Assembly: GCA_015680905.1 (NCBI GenBank)
Contig: CM027377.1
Span: 6,410,501 to 6,474,500, forward strand
Direction: 5' to 3'
DNA length: 64,000 bases
From: Coptis chinensis
Lineage: Eukaryota; Streptophyta; Magnoliopsida; Ranunculales; Ranunculaceae
The notes under the pieces: generated by a model
The model's database searches: none
What the model saw: only the letters and a program-made list of their open reading frames with translations
What the model was told of the DNA's origin: nothing
Position numbers and translations under genes: made by a program
In this document: piece by piece, positions 44,094 to 55,786 of the stretch
How positions within the stretch are numbered: position 1 is the first letter of the stretch
Layout of the letters: each line of letters opens with the position of its first letter

Positions 44094-46740
44094 TCATATA
44101 AACTCTTCATATTCAAAATCTAGTGGAACTCCAGCTGAAAAATCAATCCATTCTGCATCATTAGTGGCCTTTGTGCATGTTGCCATGTTGTGTCCAAGAC
44201 CACCACAACGAGAACACCTTCTTTTTTGCACTGGAACCCCCTCTCCTTTAGATCGCTTTCTTTTCTTCATTGGCCTGCCAGGCATGACCTCATCTAGGGG
44301 TGGTTTGACCATGATTCCATCAAAAACCCAAACCTATTGTTCTTTACCTCTTATTGGTTTCCACTTTTCTCGATAAGTGTCCATCATAGTCATATACAGA
44401 GAATTTACTGTCATCGATTGCCTTCATAGCATGACTACAAGGAAGATCAATTTTTTGGAAGAAACCACAAGTACATGTCTTGTTGAATAGGTCTACAGTG
44501 TCAGTACGATCTATACTTACAATAGAGTAAACATACTCAGTTGCCCTCGAAGCTGTGAACAGACGACTAACATATCTTGAACTGACAATCACATCCTCTG
44601 TACATTTGGTAAGTTTGCTCTTAAGCTTTGAAACCATCAGCCTATAGTCATAGAAGTGTTTGATTATGTTCAACTGAATTTTGTTTAGAAGAGATGTAAC
44701 AGGCATTGCACGCTCGATCTGGCAGTATCATCTTGTTCCAGCTCTCAATGTGATTTGTAAAGCAAATACCAAACCTTCTCATTGGAGCAAATGCACAGGA
44801 CCATGACTCTTTCGGAATCTTAACAAGTTTTGCGTACCTCTTCGGATCGTTACAGGATATGTGACTCAGGATTCTAACAAAATCAGCTTTTTCATAAGTT
44901 TTAGCCGCTCTCTTCACCCTCCTTTTGTGTCTTCCTTACTGACATTGTTTGAGATATATTGTGCACAAAAGCAATGTGTAGCATTAGGAAGGATTTTAGG
45001 CACGGCTTGAAGAATGTTTTGATGCCTATCAGACATAAGCACAAATTTCTCCTCAGTCCCAACAACATGGTCTCTCAACTTTTCGAGAAACCAATCCCAA
45101 TGTTCATTATTTTCTTACGGGACTATGACAACTGCAATTGGGAAAACGTGGCTGTCACTATCAGCAGCTAGAGCGGTGAGGATAACTGACTTGTATCTAC
45201 CTTTCATGAATGTCCCATCAATCATAATCAACTTATGGAGACATCTTTTGTAAACACTGACAGTTACCCCATAACACAAGAAAATGCGTTCAAACCTGTG
45301 CTCAGGAGATGACGACGTCAATAGCTCGGTGTAACAATCTGGATCAACCCTTTTAAGATCTTTGCAGTAATTTGGCAACATTTGGTACGACTGAGAGAAG
45401 ATTCCCCTTATCTACACGAAAATAAGGCAAACCAACGTAAGTTATCTGTTGCTACATATCCACTCAGTACTTGCTGATTGTTTAAAGTCTGATACCTTCT
45501 GCATTACAATTTCTTTGGCTTTCCATGTAACTTTATAAGATATTTTGGTATGGTGTGAGTTCTTCACCTCCAGCTACAACTGTCTTGGACACAATTCCAC
45601 GTTGTCCTTCAGTTTCGACTTAATAACTTCTGAGACCCACTTAGCATTTGCTTGTCGATTAGTTGCAACAGCTTCATCTTGTGGACAAGTGTGTGCCTCT
45701 ATCAAGGTTATAATAACCATATATCAGAACCAGTGGCCGGTTTTGCATACATATGAAATGTACATCCAACAGCCTTACACTTCATCACCACCCTTTCAGG
45801 AGCAGTACTTGCACGACACAAATCAAACATGTTTGCTATTGCATACGACTTCACGTCTTTGATGAGATCATCTCGAGTAGGGTAGTGTTGTCCAAATTTA
45901 GGAGGGATAAACTTCACTTGCAAATGAGCAGGAGTAACATCCAAACCAGTACCTTCAGGGGACTTCGGACTATGGGAAGAGTCGAGATTCTGACATCCTT
46001 GATGTAAGTCTTCGGATTTCAGGTCAATAGGTGAAACTACCACAGCATCAACCATTCCTTCCAAATCAAAATCAAATTGACTTTGTTGTCCTTCGCCATT
46101 CTTAGTAATTGTCATAGGCGTGCCCCCAAAAAATTCTTCACCACGGTTTGGAGTAGACCATCGATCACCATCATCTCCATCCAATACCTGGACTTCACTA
46201 TCATCATCATCATCCATGACTCCTTCTTGCCCCCCTTCACCATGGTTTGGAGTAGACCATCGATCACCATCATCTCCATCCAATACCTGGACTTCACTAT
46301 CATCATCATCATCATCATCCATGACTCCTTCTTGCCCCCCTTCACCATGGTTCGGAGTAGACCATCGATCATCATCATCTCCATCCAATACCTGGACTTC
46401 ACTATCATCATTATCATCCATGACTCCTTCTTGCCCTATGACACCTTCATCATCAACAGGTCCATCCAATACTACCACATCTTCTTCTTCTATTTCAACA
46501 TCATGTAGTATTTCAATTTCATATCCATCACCCACAATCTCATCAATAGTTCTATTGGTGGCAATTCTATATTCGTCAGGAACGACCACTGCATCTCCAT
46601 ACGGATTTTGGCTATCAAAGTCATCATAATCAGGTTGATCAAGATCTCCAACACCAGTTTCACCAAAGTCCGCATTGGATTTCGCTGCAATATATTAGTG
46701 AAGAATATATCAGCAAAAAGACTATATGATACTTGAAACA
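44094..46740 (-). pseudogene. MURA-type Mutator transposase (decayed)
   Basis: Mutator transposase cuts and joins the TIRs. Domains in order: an acidic N-terminus with three tandem repeats (46145-46440); the MuDR DNA-binding region (KFGQHYPTRDDLIKDVKSYA); the zinc-type region (HTCPQDEAVATNRQANAKWV); and the DDE core with LIMIDGTFMKGRYKS, LMSDRHQNIL and HIESWNKMIL. The SWIM zinc finger (CTCGFFQKIDLPCSHAM) and a CCHC knuckle (CSRCGGLGHNMATC) end the protein at 44094. Stops and frame changes lie near 45700, 45400, 45113, 44930, 44710 and 44340, so it is inactive, though all domain signatures survive. It converges with the small ORF and Ulp1-like gene. Confidence 0.88.
46145..46440 (-). repeat. 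Acidic tandem repeats in the transposase N-terminus
   Basis: Three units begin at 46145, 46244 and 46349 (periods 99 and 105 bp, 33 and 35 codons). Each encodes an Asp run, SEVQVLDGDDGDRWSTPN and GEGGQEGVM. Length differences are whole GAT codons in the Asp run, so frame is preserved. Confidence 0.85.
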
Positions 46741-47337
46741 TAGAAACCACGTACCTTCAAACAAATTAGGAAGTATAGTTGCTTCTATTCTACCTGAAAA
46801 GGTTTTCGGTGAACTTCCCGCTTCAGTTGACACTTCCTCAGGCCAAAAATCTATGTTTCAACCAACACTCAGTAAGTACACATACCATTATCAACAGTAT
46901 GTTCCTTAAGCACATGTGGTCCAACTCTCACCTATCATGATCTTTTTGAATGTCGACAAGCTGTGAGGTTCAGCAACTTCATGAATCTCATCATGTTCCA
47001 CTTGATGAACACCAGTTGTCTGTTGCTCAAGGGGATTATCTGGTGAGCATAACATGGTCAAAAGAACATTCAGTTCATAACTATCAACAAGCATGTCCTT
47101 TACTATCACTAAATACAATATAAACAAATAGAATTACGAACCTATTGCTTCGTCCACAAGCTATAATGGTTTGGCACAGGTTTTCGTATGAGCTAACATT
47201 TTTTCTTTCAAAAAAGTTTGTTTTCGCGGAGAAGGCCCTGTAGGAATCTCTTTCTATTCATATGAAATATTTTCATTCATGGCTTCTCTCTGGGAAACAC
47301 TTGTAGGGATCTGTTCTTTAAACAATTGAATAGCTAC
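46741..47337 (-). pseudogene. Proximal part of a MULE ORF split by the solo LTR
   Basis: Minus-strand open pieces (IQLFKEQIPTSVSQREAM at 47254-47332, then FWPEEVSTEAGSSPKTF near 46840) lie upstream of the transposase. They may be its N-terminal exons or a separate basic protein. In-frame stops (NISYE*) interrupt it. Joined to 51733-51941 across the LTR the reading frame is continuous. No family recognised. Confidence 0.5.
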
Positions 47338-48639
47338 TATAACACCCCGTTTATTTTCTTTGTTTTCCCTATTTATTAGGGTTTTAAAAAATATATATAA
47401 TAATATTAAAAAGAAAAGAAAATGATAAAGATAAAATAAGATAAGATAAAAACGTGGGAGAGTTAGAGGGGTTTGGTTACAACCAAACTCTCCCTTTTTG
47501 TTGGTTTTTTTGGGGTTTTTGAAATAGAAAAGAAAAACAGAGAGAGAGACGTACAAGAAAAAAAGAAGAAGAGTGTTTACTGCGGGAGAGTGCTTGAGTG
47601 AGAGAGACAGAGATAAAAGTTGGAGGAAGAATGAAGAAGCTAAGGAGTATTGGCGCGACGGTTTTTCCAGTTTTCTCTAGTAGATACAATCTCAAGTTTT
47701 GTGATATCGGTGAGTAGTCTAAAACTTTTTCTTATATATATATATATAATTGATTTATTAATGGTTTTCCTTAGTGCATTAAATATTTTCCTCTCAAAAT
47801 TCTAGAGCCAAGTAAATTTGTCTCGTGGGTGTGGCTGTTTGCTTTGTCTGTGATGTCTAATTGAGTTCAAGCGGTTAGACAGCTTTTGTTCTCAAAATCT
47901 TGGAATTTAAAATTTAGAAATAATCCCATTCTTGTTACACAATCTATAAGCTAGTTGCAGCATATGAATCAAAACATAATGAGTTGAAAGGGATATAAAA
48001 TTAAAGTATTATAGAAAGGAACAAAACAAATAATCTAGTCATCCTTTTTCCTGGTGAATCTAGCTTTCACTACATCAGGAGAAAATCATGTTTTCTCATA
48101 ATATGCTATAAGTTCAAATGATTGGAAGGTGAATAGCATGAATTTTTATGTTTCAGTCTTATAAAACATACAAACGTAGAGTCAAGGTGTAACTCTAAGA
48201 TCAATTAAATTTTTGTGTTGTGCCTCTCTTATTGTTTTATAATACTTACTTGTGCCCCAAAAAAGTGACATGAAGATTTTGTTCAGCAAAACAATGCTAC
48301 AGAGTATTATTTAAATAATTTGCTTAGCTTAATGAGATGCAAGAAGGTATTACCTGACACAAAGCTGGTGATATGCATCCTTCTTATTACCTTGAACTGT
48401 TATACACTTATATGAGATAATTGGGTTCTATTGTTTTGAATGAGTTTAGCTACTGTCGCAAGTTATCTTTTTGATATATATATGTTGATGGGTCGATCTA
48501 GATGGTACAGTCGGTATTAAACCCTTATACCAATTGACTTGCAATACGTTAGATATTCTCTTCTAGATGTTAGAAAGTATAAGCTTAGCGCTGGTCTGAT
48601 TTCGAGCTCAATTTTAGTTTAGTTAGAGTTTGAAATAGT

Positions 48640-49330
48640 TTTTTTTTAAAACACGAAAAAGTAAGGTCTGGAAGTCTGCTTTTCAACCCAATTGACCTCG
48701 ACGTATTCTGAGGTTTTCGCATATGGTTACGGTGTTTGGAAGTTGGCACGTCAGAATTTTCTGACTGCAGAAATCCGGATCTGTGCCTGTTTTCGAATCA
48801 CGTTTTCACATAGTTAGGTTCAGATTCAAACTCTGGACAAAACATGAGAGAGTGAGTTTTCTGAGTCTTCTTTCCAACCCAATTGGCCTTGTTGCATTCC
48901 TAGGTCTGTGGTTGTAGATATGATGTCTGGAAGTTTGGTTGACAGAAAATAGTGCGTCAGAAATCAGTTTCTACGTACTGTGTTCAAGTTCAGTTTTAAT
49001 TTAGTTAGAGTTTGAATTAGATTTTTATGAAAACATGAAAAAGTAAGATTTGGAAGTCTGATTTCTATTCCAATTGGCCTCATTGCATTCTGAGACCTGT
49101 GGAATTAATTATGATGTTTGGAAGTTTGACTGGCAGAAAACAGTGCGTCAGAAATCAGTTTCTGCGCACTGTGTTCGAGCCTAGTTTTGGCACATTTAGA
49201 ATGAAATTGGGTTTTTTTGTAAAACATAAGAAAGTAAGTTCTGTGTGTGAGCTTTTCAACGCAAAAAGCCTCGATGCATTTAGACACCTGTGGAAAGAGT
49301 TGTGTCATTCGGAAGATAGTCCGTCAAAAA
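48640..49330. repeat. About 190-bp tandem repeats inside the solo LTR
   Basis: Three to four diverged units, each with GAAAAAGTAAG, GAAGTCTG, CCAATTGGCCTC, GCATTCTGAG, TGTTTGGAAGTTTG and GTGCGTCAGAAATCAG in that order. Confidence 0.7.
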
Positions 49331-50049
49331 TCTAGTTTGCTGAAAAATTAGGATTTTCACCATTTTCAATTTAAGTTTTCTTCTAGATGGGCTGAGGTTG
49401 GGACTTCGAGTTCTACATGAAAAAATATGTCTACATACCCTAGTTTCTAAATATTTAAGTTATATGTCATTTGGATGAATGTAGGAAAAACTATAGCATT
49501 GACTATGTGGCTGGTAAGAACTACGAATGCTTGATTCCAATCTTGAAAGATTTGGATACGTAGGCAGTTTTGAGCAAAAGTGCAACCACTACACTACACT
49601 ATACTATATCTATAATATATATATTAGTTTGTGTGATAACTATGTGATTGTGTTAGAAATTACTGTTGTTTTGAGACTACATAAATATATATGTGTGAGA
49701 TAGAAGTTGTATATGAATATGAACTTTAGTATATGTGGATCTGTTTTGGACATTAGTGTGTGTGGACTTGAATTTGGGCTAATAAACTATTTGTTTACGA
49801 TATTGTGTATATAAGTGTGGTTATGTAAATTATATTTGTTTGATTATAAGTCTGTTTACATTCAATGATATTTAAGTGTTTGATTTGCCTTGACGTGCGA
49901 AAATGACTCTATACATATATGGTCTGTTTTGACATGAGTAATGCTAGTATAATTATAAATGATAATAATGTTTTAATGTGTCGCCCACATCTTTAGAACT
50001 CTCCACGCCTCAGGATTTGGTAATGAGATATTATGATTTGTGATGTCAT

Positions 50050-50345
50050 GTGATAGATGTGTATTCATTGAATGTGTCATGAATGACCCAGGTATTCATT
50101 GAATGTGCCATGAATGACCTAATAGTTTGAACTGCCCTAGAGAGGAACTAAGGTATTCGCCTTGCGGGTTAGTCGTATTCCTTGAATGTACGAAAATGTA
50201 GGTTTGGGTATTCCTTGAATGTGGCGGGAATGACTTAGGGCATTCATTGAATGTGCCATGAATGGCCCGTTAGTGTTATGATGGGTATTCCTTGAATGTG
50301 GCGGGAATGACCCAAGGTATTCATTGAATGTACCATGAATGACCT
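50050..50345. repeat. About 30-bp repeats GTATTCATTGAATGTGCCATGAATG inside the solo LTR, two alternating variants
   Basis: At least six occurrences of TATTCATTGAATGTRCCATG or TATTCCTTGAATGTGGCGGG, each followed by AATGACC or similar. The two variants alternate in the second half of the array. Confidence 0.7.
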
Positions 50346-51732
50346 GAGATTTTATGGCCAAAGAGGTTGTGATTATGTGTATGGAAAGCCCAGAGATGGC
50401 TGTGATATAGTGATACTCGGTGGGATAGAGGCACACGTGTATGTGTGATTTGGCAAATGTGTGGAGTGCAAATCGTGGAGTAGGAACTAAAAGTTGGGTT
50501 GAGTCTGTTTATAAATGAGTCAACAAGATAATTAATAAGCAAAGTAAAATATTGATTTTACGTATGAGTGAGTTAGTGCCTATGAATATTTATGTATTAT
50601 GATGTATATGCTTTCTTACAAAGAAATATAGAGGTGGTTTGTGTGAGGTTATGGATGTGAAGTGTGACTGGGAATAATATTATTGAATGTTTGTGATCTT
50701 TTCTGTGATTGTGGAATGACTCTAAAGTGATATGTTATTATGAAAACATTAATGACTTGTAATAGTCTAAGATATATAGTTATGCACTTGGAAACTTTAT
50801 GACGTAATGATGTCATGTGAATGACTACCCTTGATATAGATGGTATGATAAGTAGTTTTCCCGAATATCTTGGGGAACGAACCAAGAACTCCAGGAGTTA
50901 TATCAATTAGACTTAAATGTCTTAAATGAGGTTTGGTTATGAATGGAAATTTGACTGGCTGAGATAAATCATTTTATTGTCATGTCTAACTCTGTTTTGC
51001 AGGAGGGTAGGATCTATTAATCTTTTCTGCAGGGACGTAAATATCCTACCCTAAGACGACGTGTTGGCTTAAAGATAAGGTATACCAAACTCATATTTAA
51101 TTAGGTTATCAGATGTGCATTTAATAAATGGAATGTAAGTGGTATTTATGTTGTGAGTTATTTTGAAAATTGAGAATGATGAGTACTGTTATATGAGATT
51201 ATTGGAATTTGTATATTGGGGATGAAATCTTACTTGAGAAGAAACTACACGCCGTTTTGGAAAATGGAACTATATTGTCTTCCAAGTTGAAATGGTTGGT
51301 AATGTTATATTTATTAATTTGAAAGATTATTATATATATTTTGTTGTTAGTCTATTTTATACCAAAGAAATTCAATTTCTTCAAGGTCCCATGTTTGCTT
51401 TGTTTTACAACGAATGTGGGTGTGTTCTTGGGAACATAGATGGTGGAATGCAGCGGATGAAGACGCTTGATTGGGATTCGCTTTTAGAGTCTTACTGGTA
51501 TAAGTTTTATGAAGTATAAAGTCTTGATTTGAAACAGATGTAATAGAGTGGTTTAGTAAATTTTTGAATTTGTACAATAAGAGTTGTTCGTTTGGTTTTA
51601 ATTTGATCTCATATTTTAATATCGTGGTTGTTAATGAGTTATTAGGGTTTTGTTTCATCCTGGATTTTCAGAAGATGGAATAGGGTGTGGATAATTCCCT
51701 ATTTTTAATTTTCTGGAAATTTGGGTGTGACA

Positions 51733-51941
51733 ACTACTTTTTTCTTTTTCATACTCGGTGCACCGGGAGTAGATGTTGTAGCTCTTCGTAGTCCTTGAGA
51801 AGGTGGTGTTACAACACACGCTTCCTTGATAACCCAAACTAGCATAGCTTTGGTCGGGTTCTTCTTCTGTCTCGTAATCATGTTACCATAGTCAGTTTGT
51901 TCGTCGATTCGACAAAGACACTTGTTCATCAGGTACCGCAA
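51733..51941 (-). pseudogene. Distal part of the MULE ORF split by the solo LTR
   Basis: About 69 codons (NKCLCRIDEQTDYGNMIT, KNPTKAMLVWVIKEACVV, SQGLRRATTSTPGAPSMKKK) end exactly at the LTR boundary. They continue in the same frame beyond it at 47332. Basic and unrecognised; possibly a DNA-binding N-terminus of the transposase. Confidence 0.5.
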
Positions 51942-52933
51942 AGAGAAACTCGGCTACCTACTCGAACTTATAGCTTCCACAAGACTAATGAATCTTTCAT
52001 AAGAAATGTCGACATCACACACTCTCAATTTCACGATCACACACTTTCAATTTCACCTAACCTTCGACATACTTCATCACTTCATGTTTGTCTGCTTTCA
52101 TCTCACCATCATAATGAATAAGAACATCAAAGGAAGCACCTGTAAGAGTTCTCACATTGAATACAGTATAAAAGTTAACACATTTAATACTATTACACTT
52201 TTATGACAATAATATTCTAAAAAAACCTTAACAACAACGAAAGAATCAATATGGAAACCCGAGAACCATTAAAAGCTATAATATTTACTTGAAAATAACG
52301 ATAGAACCTCAACACTACATTGAAACAAAACCCAACAAACCAAACTCTACAGCCTAACATCCAAGACGAGATAGATAAGTTTTTAAATGATAAGTTAAAA
52401 CAAAACCTACCTTTTTTATGTGAATGTGTGATGTTTTCCTCCATTTCAAACAGGATGGAAAAAGAAAAAACCAAGAAAACCTTAAACAAAAGTGGATATT
52501 TGTCTAAATTTTTGAAGGTTGGACCAAATATCGAGGTTCATATTATGGTACTATTCCCATTTTTGTGAAACAAAAATAAGTAATGAGTATAAATAATGTT
52601 GCTGATAGTAGTTATAACAATTGCTACATAATATATCCAACTTAGCTTCGACTACTTCATTTATATTTTTATCCAAATAATGTGAAACAAAAATAAGTAA
52701 TGAGTATAAATAATGTTGCTGATAGTAGTTATAACAATTGCTACATAATATATTCGACTAGCTACTTCATTTATATTTTTATCCAAATAATATCGGCGAC
52801 ACGTATCACTAGGGTAATCGAATGGCTAATTCGTTGTAGTCAGTCACAATCACTAAATACACTCAGAGATTGCGTGTACCAGGTAGGTCAGAGAGTGTAC
52901 CAGTTCCACGTCGGTTTGTCTCAAAATACAACT
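51942..52933. other. Right subterminal region of the MULE
   Basis: About 1 kb between the split ORF and the right TIR. It is AT-rich and holds a 117-bp tandem duplication (52565-52792). Short open frames have no recognisable product. Confidence 0.45.
52565..52792. repeat. Tandem duplication, about 117 bp, two copies
   Basis: GTGAAACAAAAATAAGTAAT at 52565 recurs at 52682. Both copies end with TTTATATTTTTATCCAAATA. They differ by a few bases near the ATATCCAACTTAG / ATATTCGACTAG segment. Confidence 0.85.
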
Positions 52934-53035
52934 AAAGGCAAAACAGTAAAAAAAACCTTTGAAAAGTTAAAATGTATGGGCGTGGTCTAATTGAGAAGGA
53001 ATTGACATTATAATAGTCTATTTGAGAAATTACCC
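52934..53035 (-). repeat. Right terminal inverted repeat of the 15.3-kb MULE
   Basis: Partner of 37689-37790; followed directly by the AAAAAAACTA duplication. Confidence 0.88.
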
Positions 53036-53953
53036 AAAAAAACTAATAGTTTGTTGGAAGTTAACGGAAGAACAATACTAGAGAAATGCGTCCAAGCCCC
53101 ATTAGATTGTACTGATTATAAAATTAACAGTTTGTTAGGTGTGAACAAAAAAAGAATAATACTATTGTCTAACAGGAATCAAGTCCAAGTCCCCTAACAG
53201 GACATCTTTTCAATGTACATATCTATTTTCTCACAAGAGCTGTCCCTAAAGGAAGTGAGGGCCGTTGATCAGTACATTTCTTGACAATACACACGCACCC
53301 CCTTGTGATTTCGAGATGTGAGGGCATAGCCTACACATATCTTTTAGCCATTTTCTAATAGTGTGATGGAACGTACAATCTTACAGTTCCAATTTTTTAA
53401 ATTTTGTTTCTTTAAGTAAATAATTACAAGAATTTTTAAAACATGTGCACGATATCCTAATCAAACTACGAACAATCGATTTTCATAATACTATAAGAGT
53501 CAATTGTTCAGAAACAAAGACCAAAAGAACGACCAGTAGCCGTTCCGATTTTGGTACATTGCTATTTGCTAGAGACTTAACAGAACCCCTCTTAATAGAA
53601 AATGCGACAAGTTTAACTGTTTAAGGATTCCTTGTGGTAGATTCACAATTTTGAAGTCTGTTATTTTGTTTGGTAACCCATAGTAAGCCATCCTATATAT
53701 TCTTTAACTTTACAACAAGAGTGCGTGACACTGTCAGTCAGAAGTTGTAGATCAATTTGTATAATATAGCTTAGAGATGCTTAATTCAAAATTATGTAAT
53801 GGCCATCAGTCATCGGGCCATGTGAATGTTATAATTGAATTCTAAATCAAGTAATATGCTCCATAATTAACTCAAATTTAGTTATCAAGGGATTTTGGGA
53901 TGGCTTTCTTGTAAATGTGGATTTTGGGATATCAAGGGATGGCTTTCTTGTAA
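53036..53953. repeat. Promoter-like segment and truncated start of membrane-protein copy 3
   Basis: 53036-53830 matches 16285-16985 closely. Around 53250-53340 it has an extra 120 bp not in that copy. From about 53890 the coding sequence of copy 3 starts abruptly at the counterpart of codon 43 (ATGTGGATTTTGGGATATCAA). It is preceded by a partial repeat of the same words, so the first 40-odd codons with the ATG are deleted. Confidence 0.65.
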
Positions 53954-54363
53954 AGAGCATCTTTAGGTGAAATACTTTTCTAGCATCTAGCATCTAGCAT
54001 CAAACATTAAATTTGGTGTTTTTTCATTTTCAAGAGAGATACATATTGATAAAAATATAAAAAAAAAAACCAAACCAAACACTAAATCAACCAAAATTTA
54101 GTGTTTGGTTTGGTGTTGCATCAAATCTCTCTCGCGGTATTGAAAAACCGCGCGATTTTTCTAACACCGTATGGGCTTGGGCTAGACTTTAAGCTTTTAT
54201 GGCGTGGTTTTAACAACACCGCATGCTCTAAAGTAAAAAACGGGCAAAAAACGGTTATGTTTTTCTTTCACTATAAATTGAAGCACTCACACAATAGGTT
54301 TTACACTCACTTCTATTTTCTACTTTCTACTCTAAACCACAATAACTAGTCAAACAGAATCTA

Positions 54364-55356
54364 GAGGGGATTTATGGATACAAGAAGAAGATGTTGCTCT
54401 CACCAATAGTTGGCTACAAGTTAGTCAAGATGGTGTAGTAGGAAATGAGCAAAAGTCAAACAAATTTTGGAGTAGAATTCTAAATGCATTTTACGCAAAT
54501 TTAGGAAGAGTGACCGAACGCAATTTCACAGGCATGAAACACCGTTAGACACTCATTCAAGCTAATATCAACAAGTTTCATGCTATTCTTTCTAAAATTC
54601 AAGCATCTCCTCCAAGTGGCTATAATGACAATATGATTGTAAGTATTTACTTTTTATTTGTTATTTTGATTCACAAATAAATTTTTCAATTCTAATTTTT
54701 CTGTTTTTTTAATTGGTAGGTTGATGAAGCAATAATTGCATATAGGATGCATAATGGGGTTTGGAAGTAGATGCAATGTTATACTATGGTGAAAGATCGA
54801 CTTACCCAAATGGAAGAGGCTACAATTGAGAAATGAATTGCGACCCACCAAAAAGTCGAAGTCAAACAGTGGGGAAGGAGGTTCATTAGTTCCAATATCA
54901 ACTGCGACAACTCAAGCAATGGATTATGATTCACACTAAGTTGAGGGGCTTGAGGATAGCCCTCTTGGAAAGAAAGAAGAAAAGAGAAGAAGGCAAAAAG
55001 AGAAAGAATAATGTGATTCTAAAACGGAGGAATCCGCTAAGAAACTTGATGATTTTCTTGTGGAACTTTCTAAAACCACCAAAGAAGGCAATGAATTGGA
55101 AGCTCAACTCCAAAAAGAAAAACTTGAATTGAAGAAAAATGCAATGGATTGGAAACTCCAAATCCAAAAAGAAAAATTTCAATTGAAGAAAGATGCGCTC
55201 CGAGTTCGAGAAAATGAAAATGATGCTAAAATACTAAGAATGAAATTAGAAGGATTACCCGAAGACGAAATTTGGCAACTCAAAAAGGCAGAAATTTTAC
55301 AAAAAATGAATAATCGACTTGGCAATATCACTAGTAGTAGTCAAAGTAGTGCATAG
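54364..55356 (+). pseudogene. Harbinger ORF1, Myb/SANT-like DNA-binding partner protein (decayed)
   Basis: In Harbinger elements this protein recruits the transposase to DNA. The first exon reads a trihelix/SANT domain (WIQEEDVALTNSWLQVSQD, NEQKSNKFWSRILNAFY). An intron with GTAAGT at 54639 and TAG at 54719 follows. The last part is a Lys/Glu coiled coil (KLDDFLVELSKTTKEGNELE, QKEKLELKKNAM) ending at a stop at 55356. Stops occur near 54548 and 54770, and frame changes near 54850-54960. Only the C-terminal 98 codons (55060-55356) remain as a long open piece. Confidence 0.82.
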
Positions 55357-55786
55357 TTTAAATGTTTTACTTCCTACTTGTGTCTTTTAATTTATAACGT
55401 ACTTTAATTTGAGTTTGTATTTTGATTTTAATTAGAATGTACTTTAATTAAATATTTTCTTTTAATTTGAGTTACCTTAATTTAAAGTTGATACTTTTTA
55501 TCATTCTAAAAAAAATTCGGCAAAGTCTACTTTGTATTTTCAAAATTCTCATATACACAAATCCTTTCATAAAACCACAAATACATAGAAATAAACTTTG
55601 AACACAAATACATAGAAATTGAAACGATAAATAAACACAAAGTCCAAATAAAAATAGAAATCAACGCTACCCACGCCTACTCCACAAATGCTCAACCAAG
55701 TCATTCTTCAATCTATCATGAACAACTTTTGAACGAACCCTCTCGATGCCAGATGCCCAACGAGATTGAACAAAGTGGCGTTCATC

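Larger units (their letters stand above)
47338..51732. mobile_element. Probable solo LTR, 4.4 kb, inside the MULE
   Basis: Starts TATAACACCCCG and ends GGGTGTGACA, the usual ends of long plant Ty3/gypsy LTRs (TGTAACACCCC...GGGTGTGACA) with one end base changed. Flanks GCTAC (47333-47337) and ACTAC (51733-51737) agree at four of five bases. Removing it with one flank rejoins an open frame without shift (KKKKVV to IQLFKEQ). No gag or pol sequence is inside, hence solo LTR. It contains two internal repeat arrays (48640-49330 and 50050-50345). Superfamily assignment is inference. Confidence 0.72.
37689..53035. mobile_element. 15.3-kb Mutator-like element with Ulp1-like protease gene (Kaonashi-like)
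   Basis: The ends are 102-bp inverted repeats (37689-37790 and 52934-53035) starting GGGTAATTTCTCAAATA. The 10-bp target duplication AAAAAAACTA is at 37679-37688 and 53036-53045. The empty site is seen in block copy 1 near 16275-16290. Cargo in order: acidic ORF (minus), Ulp1-like gene (plus), small ORF (plus), MURA transposase remnant (minus), and an N-terminal basic ORF split by a solo LTR. Without that LTR it is about 10.9 kb. Ulp1-like genes inside MULEs are known from Kaonashi-type and melon CUMULE elements. Arabidopsis Kaonashi elements are described as lacking long TIRs, unlike this one. Confidence 0.9.
30847..53830. repeat. Segmental duplication, block copy 2 (expanded by insertions)
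   Basis: Corresponds to 11110-16985 in order: EMB1417-like 5' UTR exon region (30847-31064 and 31814-32175), promoter (33006-33884), intact gene (33885-35957), 3' flank and EMB1417-intron fragment (35958-36786), and promoter-like segment (37598-37688 joined to 53036-53830). Insertions relative to copy 1 are a Helitron, two head-to-head miniature elements, a 753-bp element and a 15.3-kb MULE. It continues into the third gene copy. Confidence 0.8.

Noticed and set aside
46077..46629. Plus-strand Ser/Pro-rich and Ile-rich ORFs
   Set aside because: Shadows of the Asp-rich tandem repeats of the transposase on the minus strand.
47338..51732. Complete LTR retrotransposon instead of a solo LTR
   Set aside because: No internal pair of direct repeats and no gag, protease, RT or integrase wording on either strand.
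54931..55182. Minus-strand Phe-rich ORF
   Set aside because: Reverse complement of the Lys/Glu coiled coil of Harbinger ORF1.
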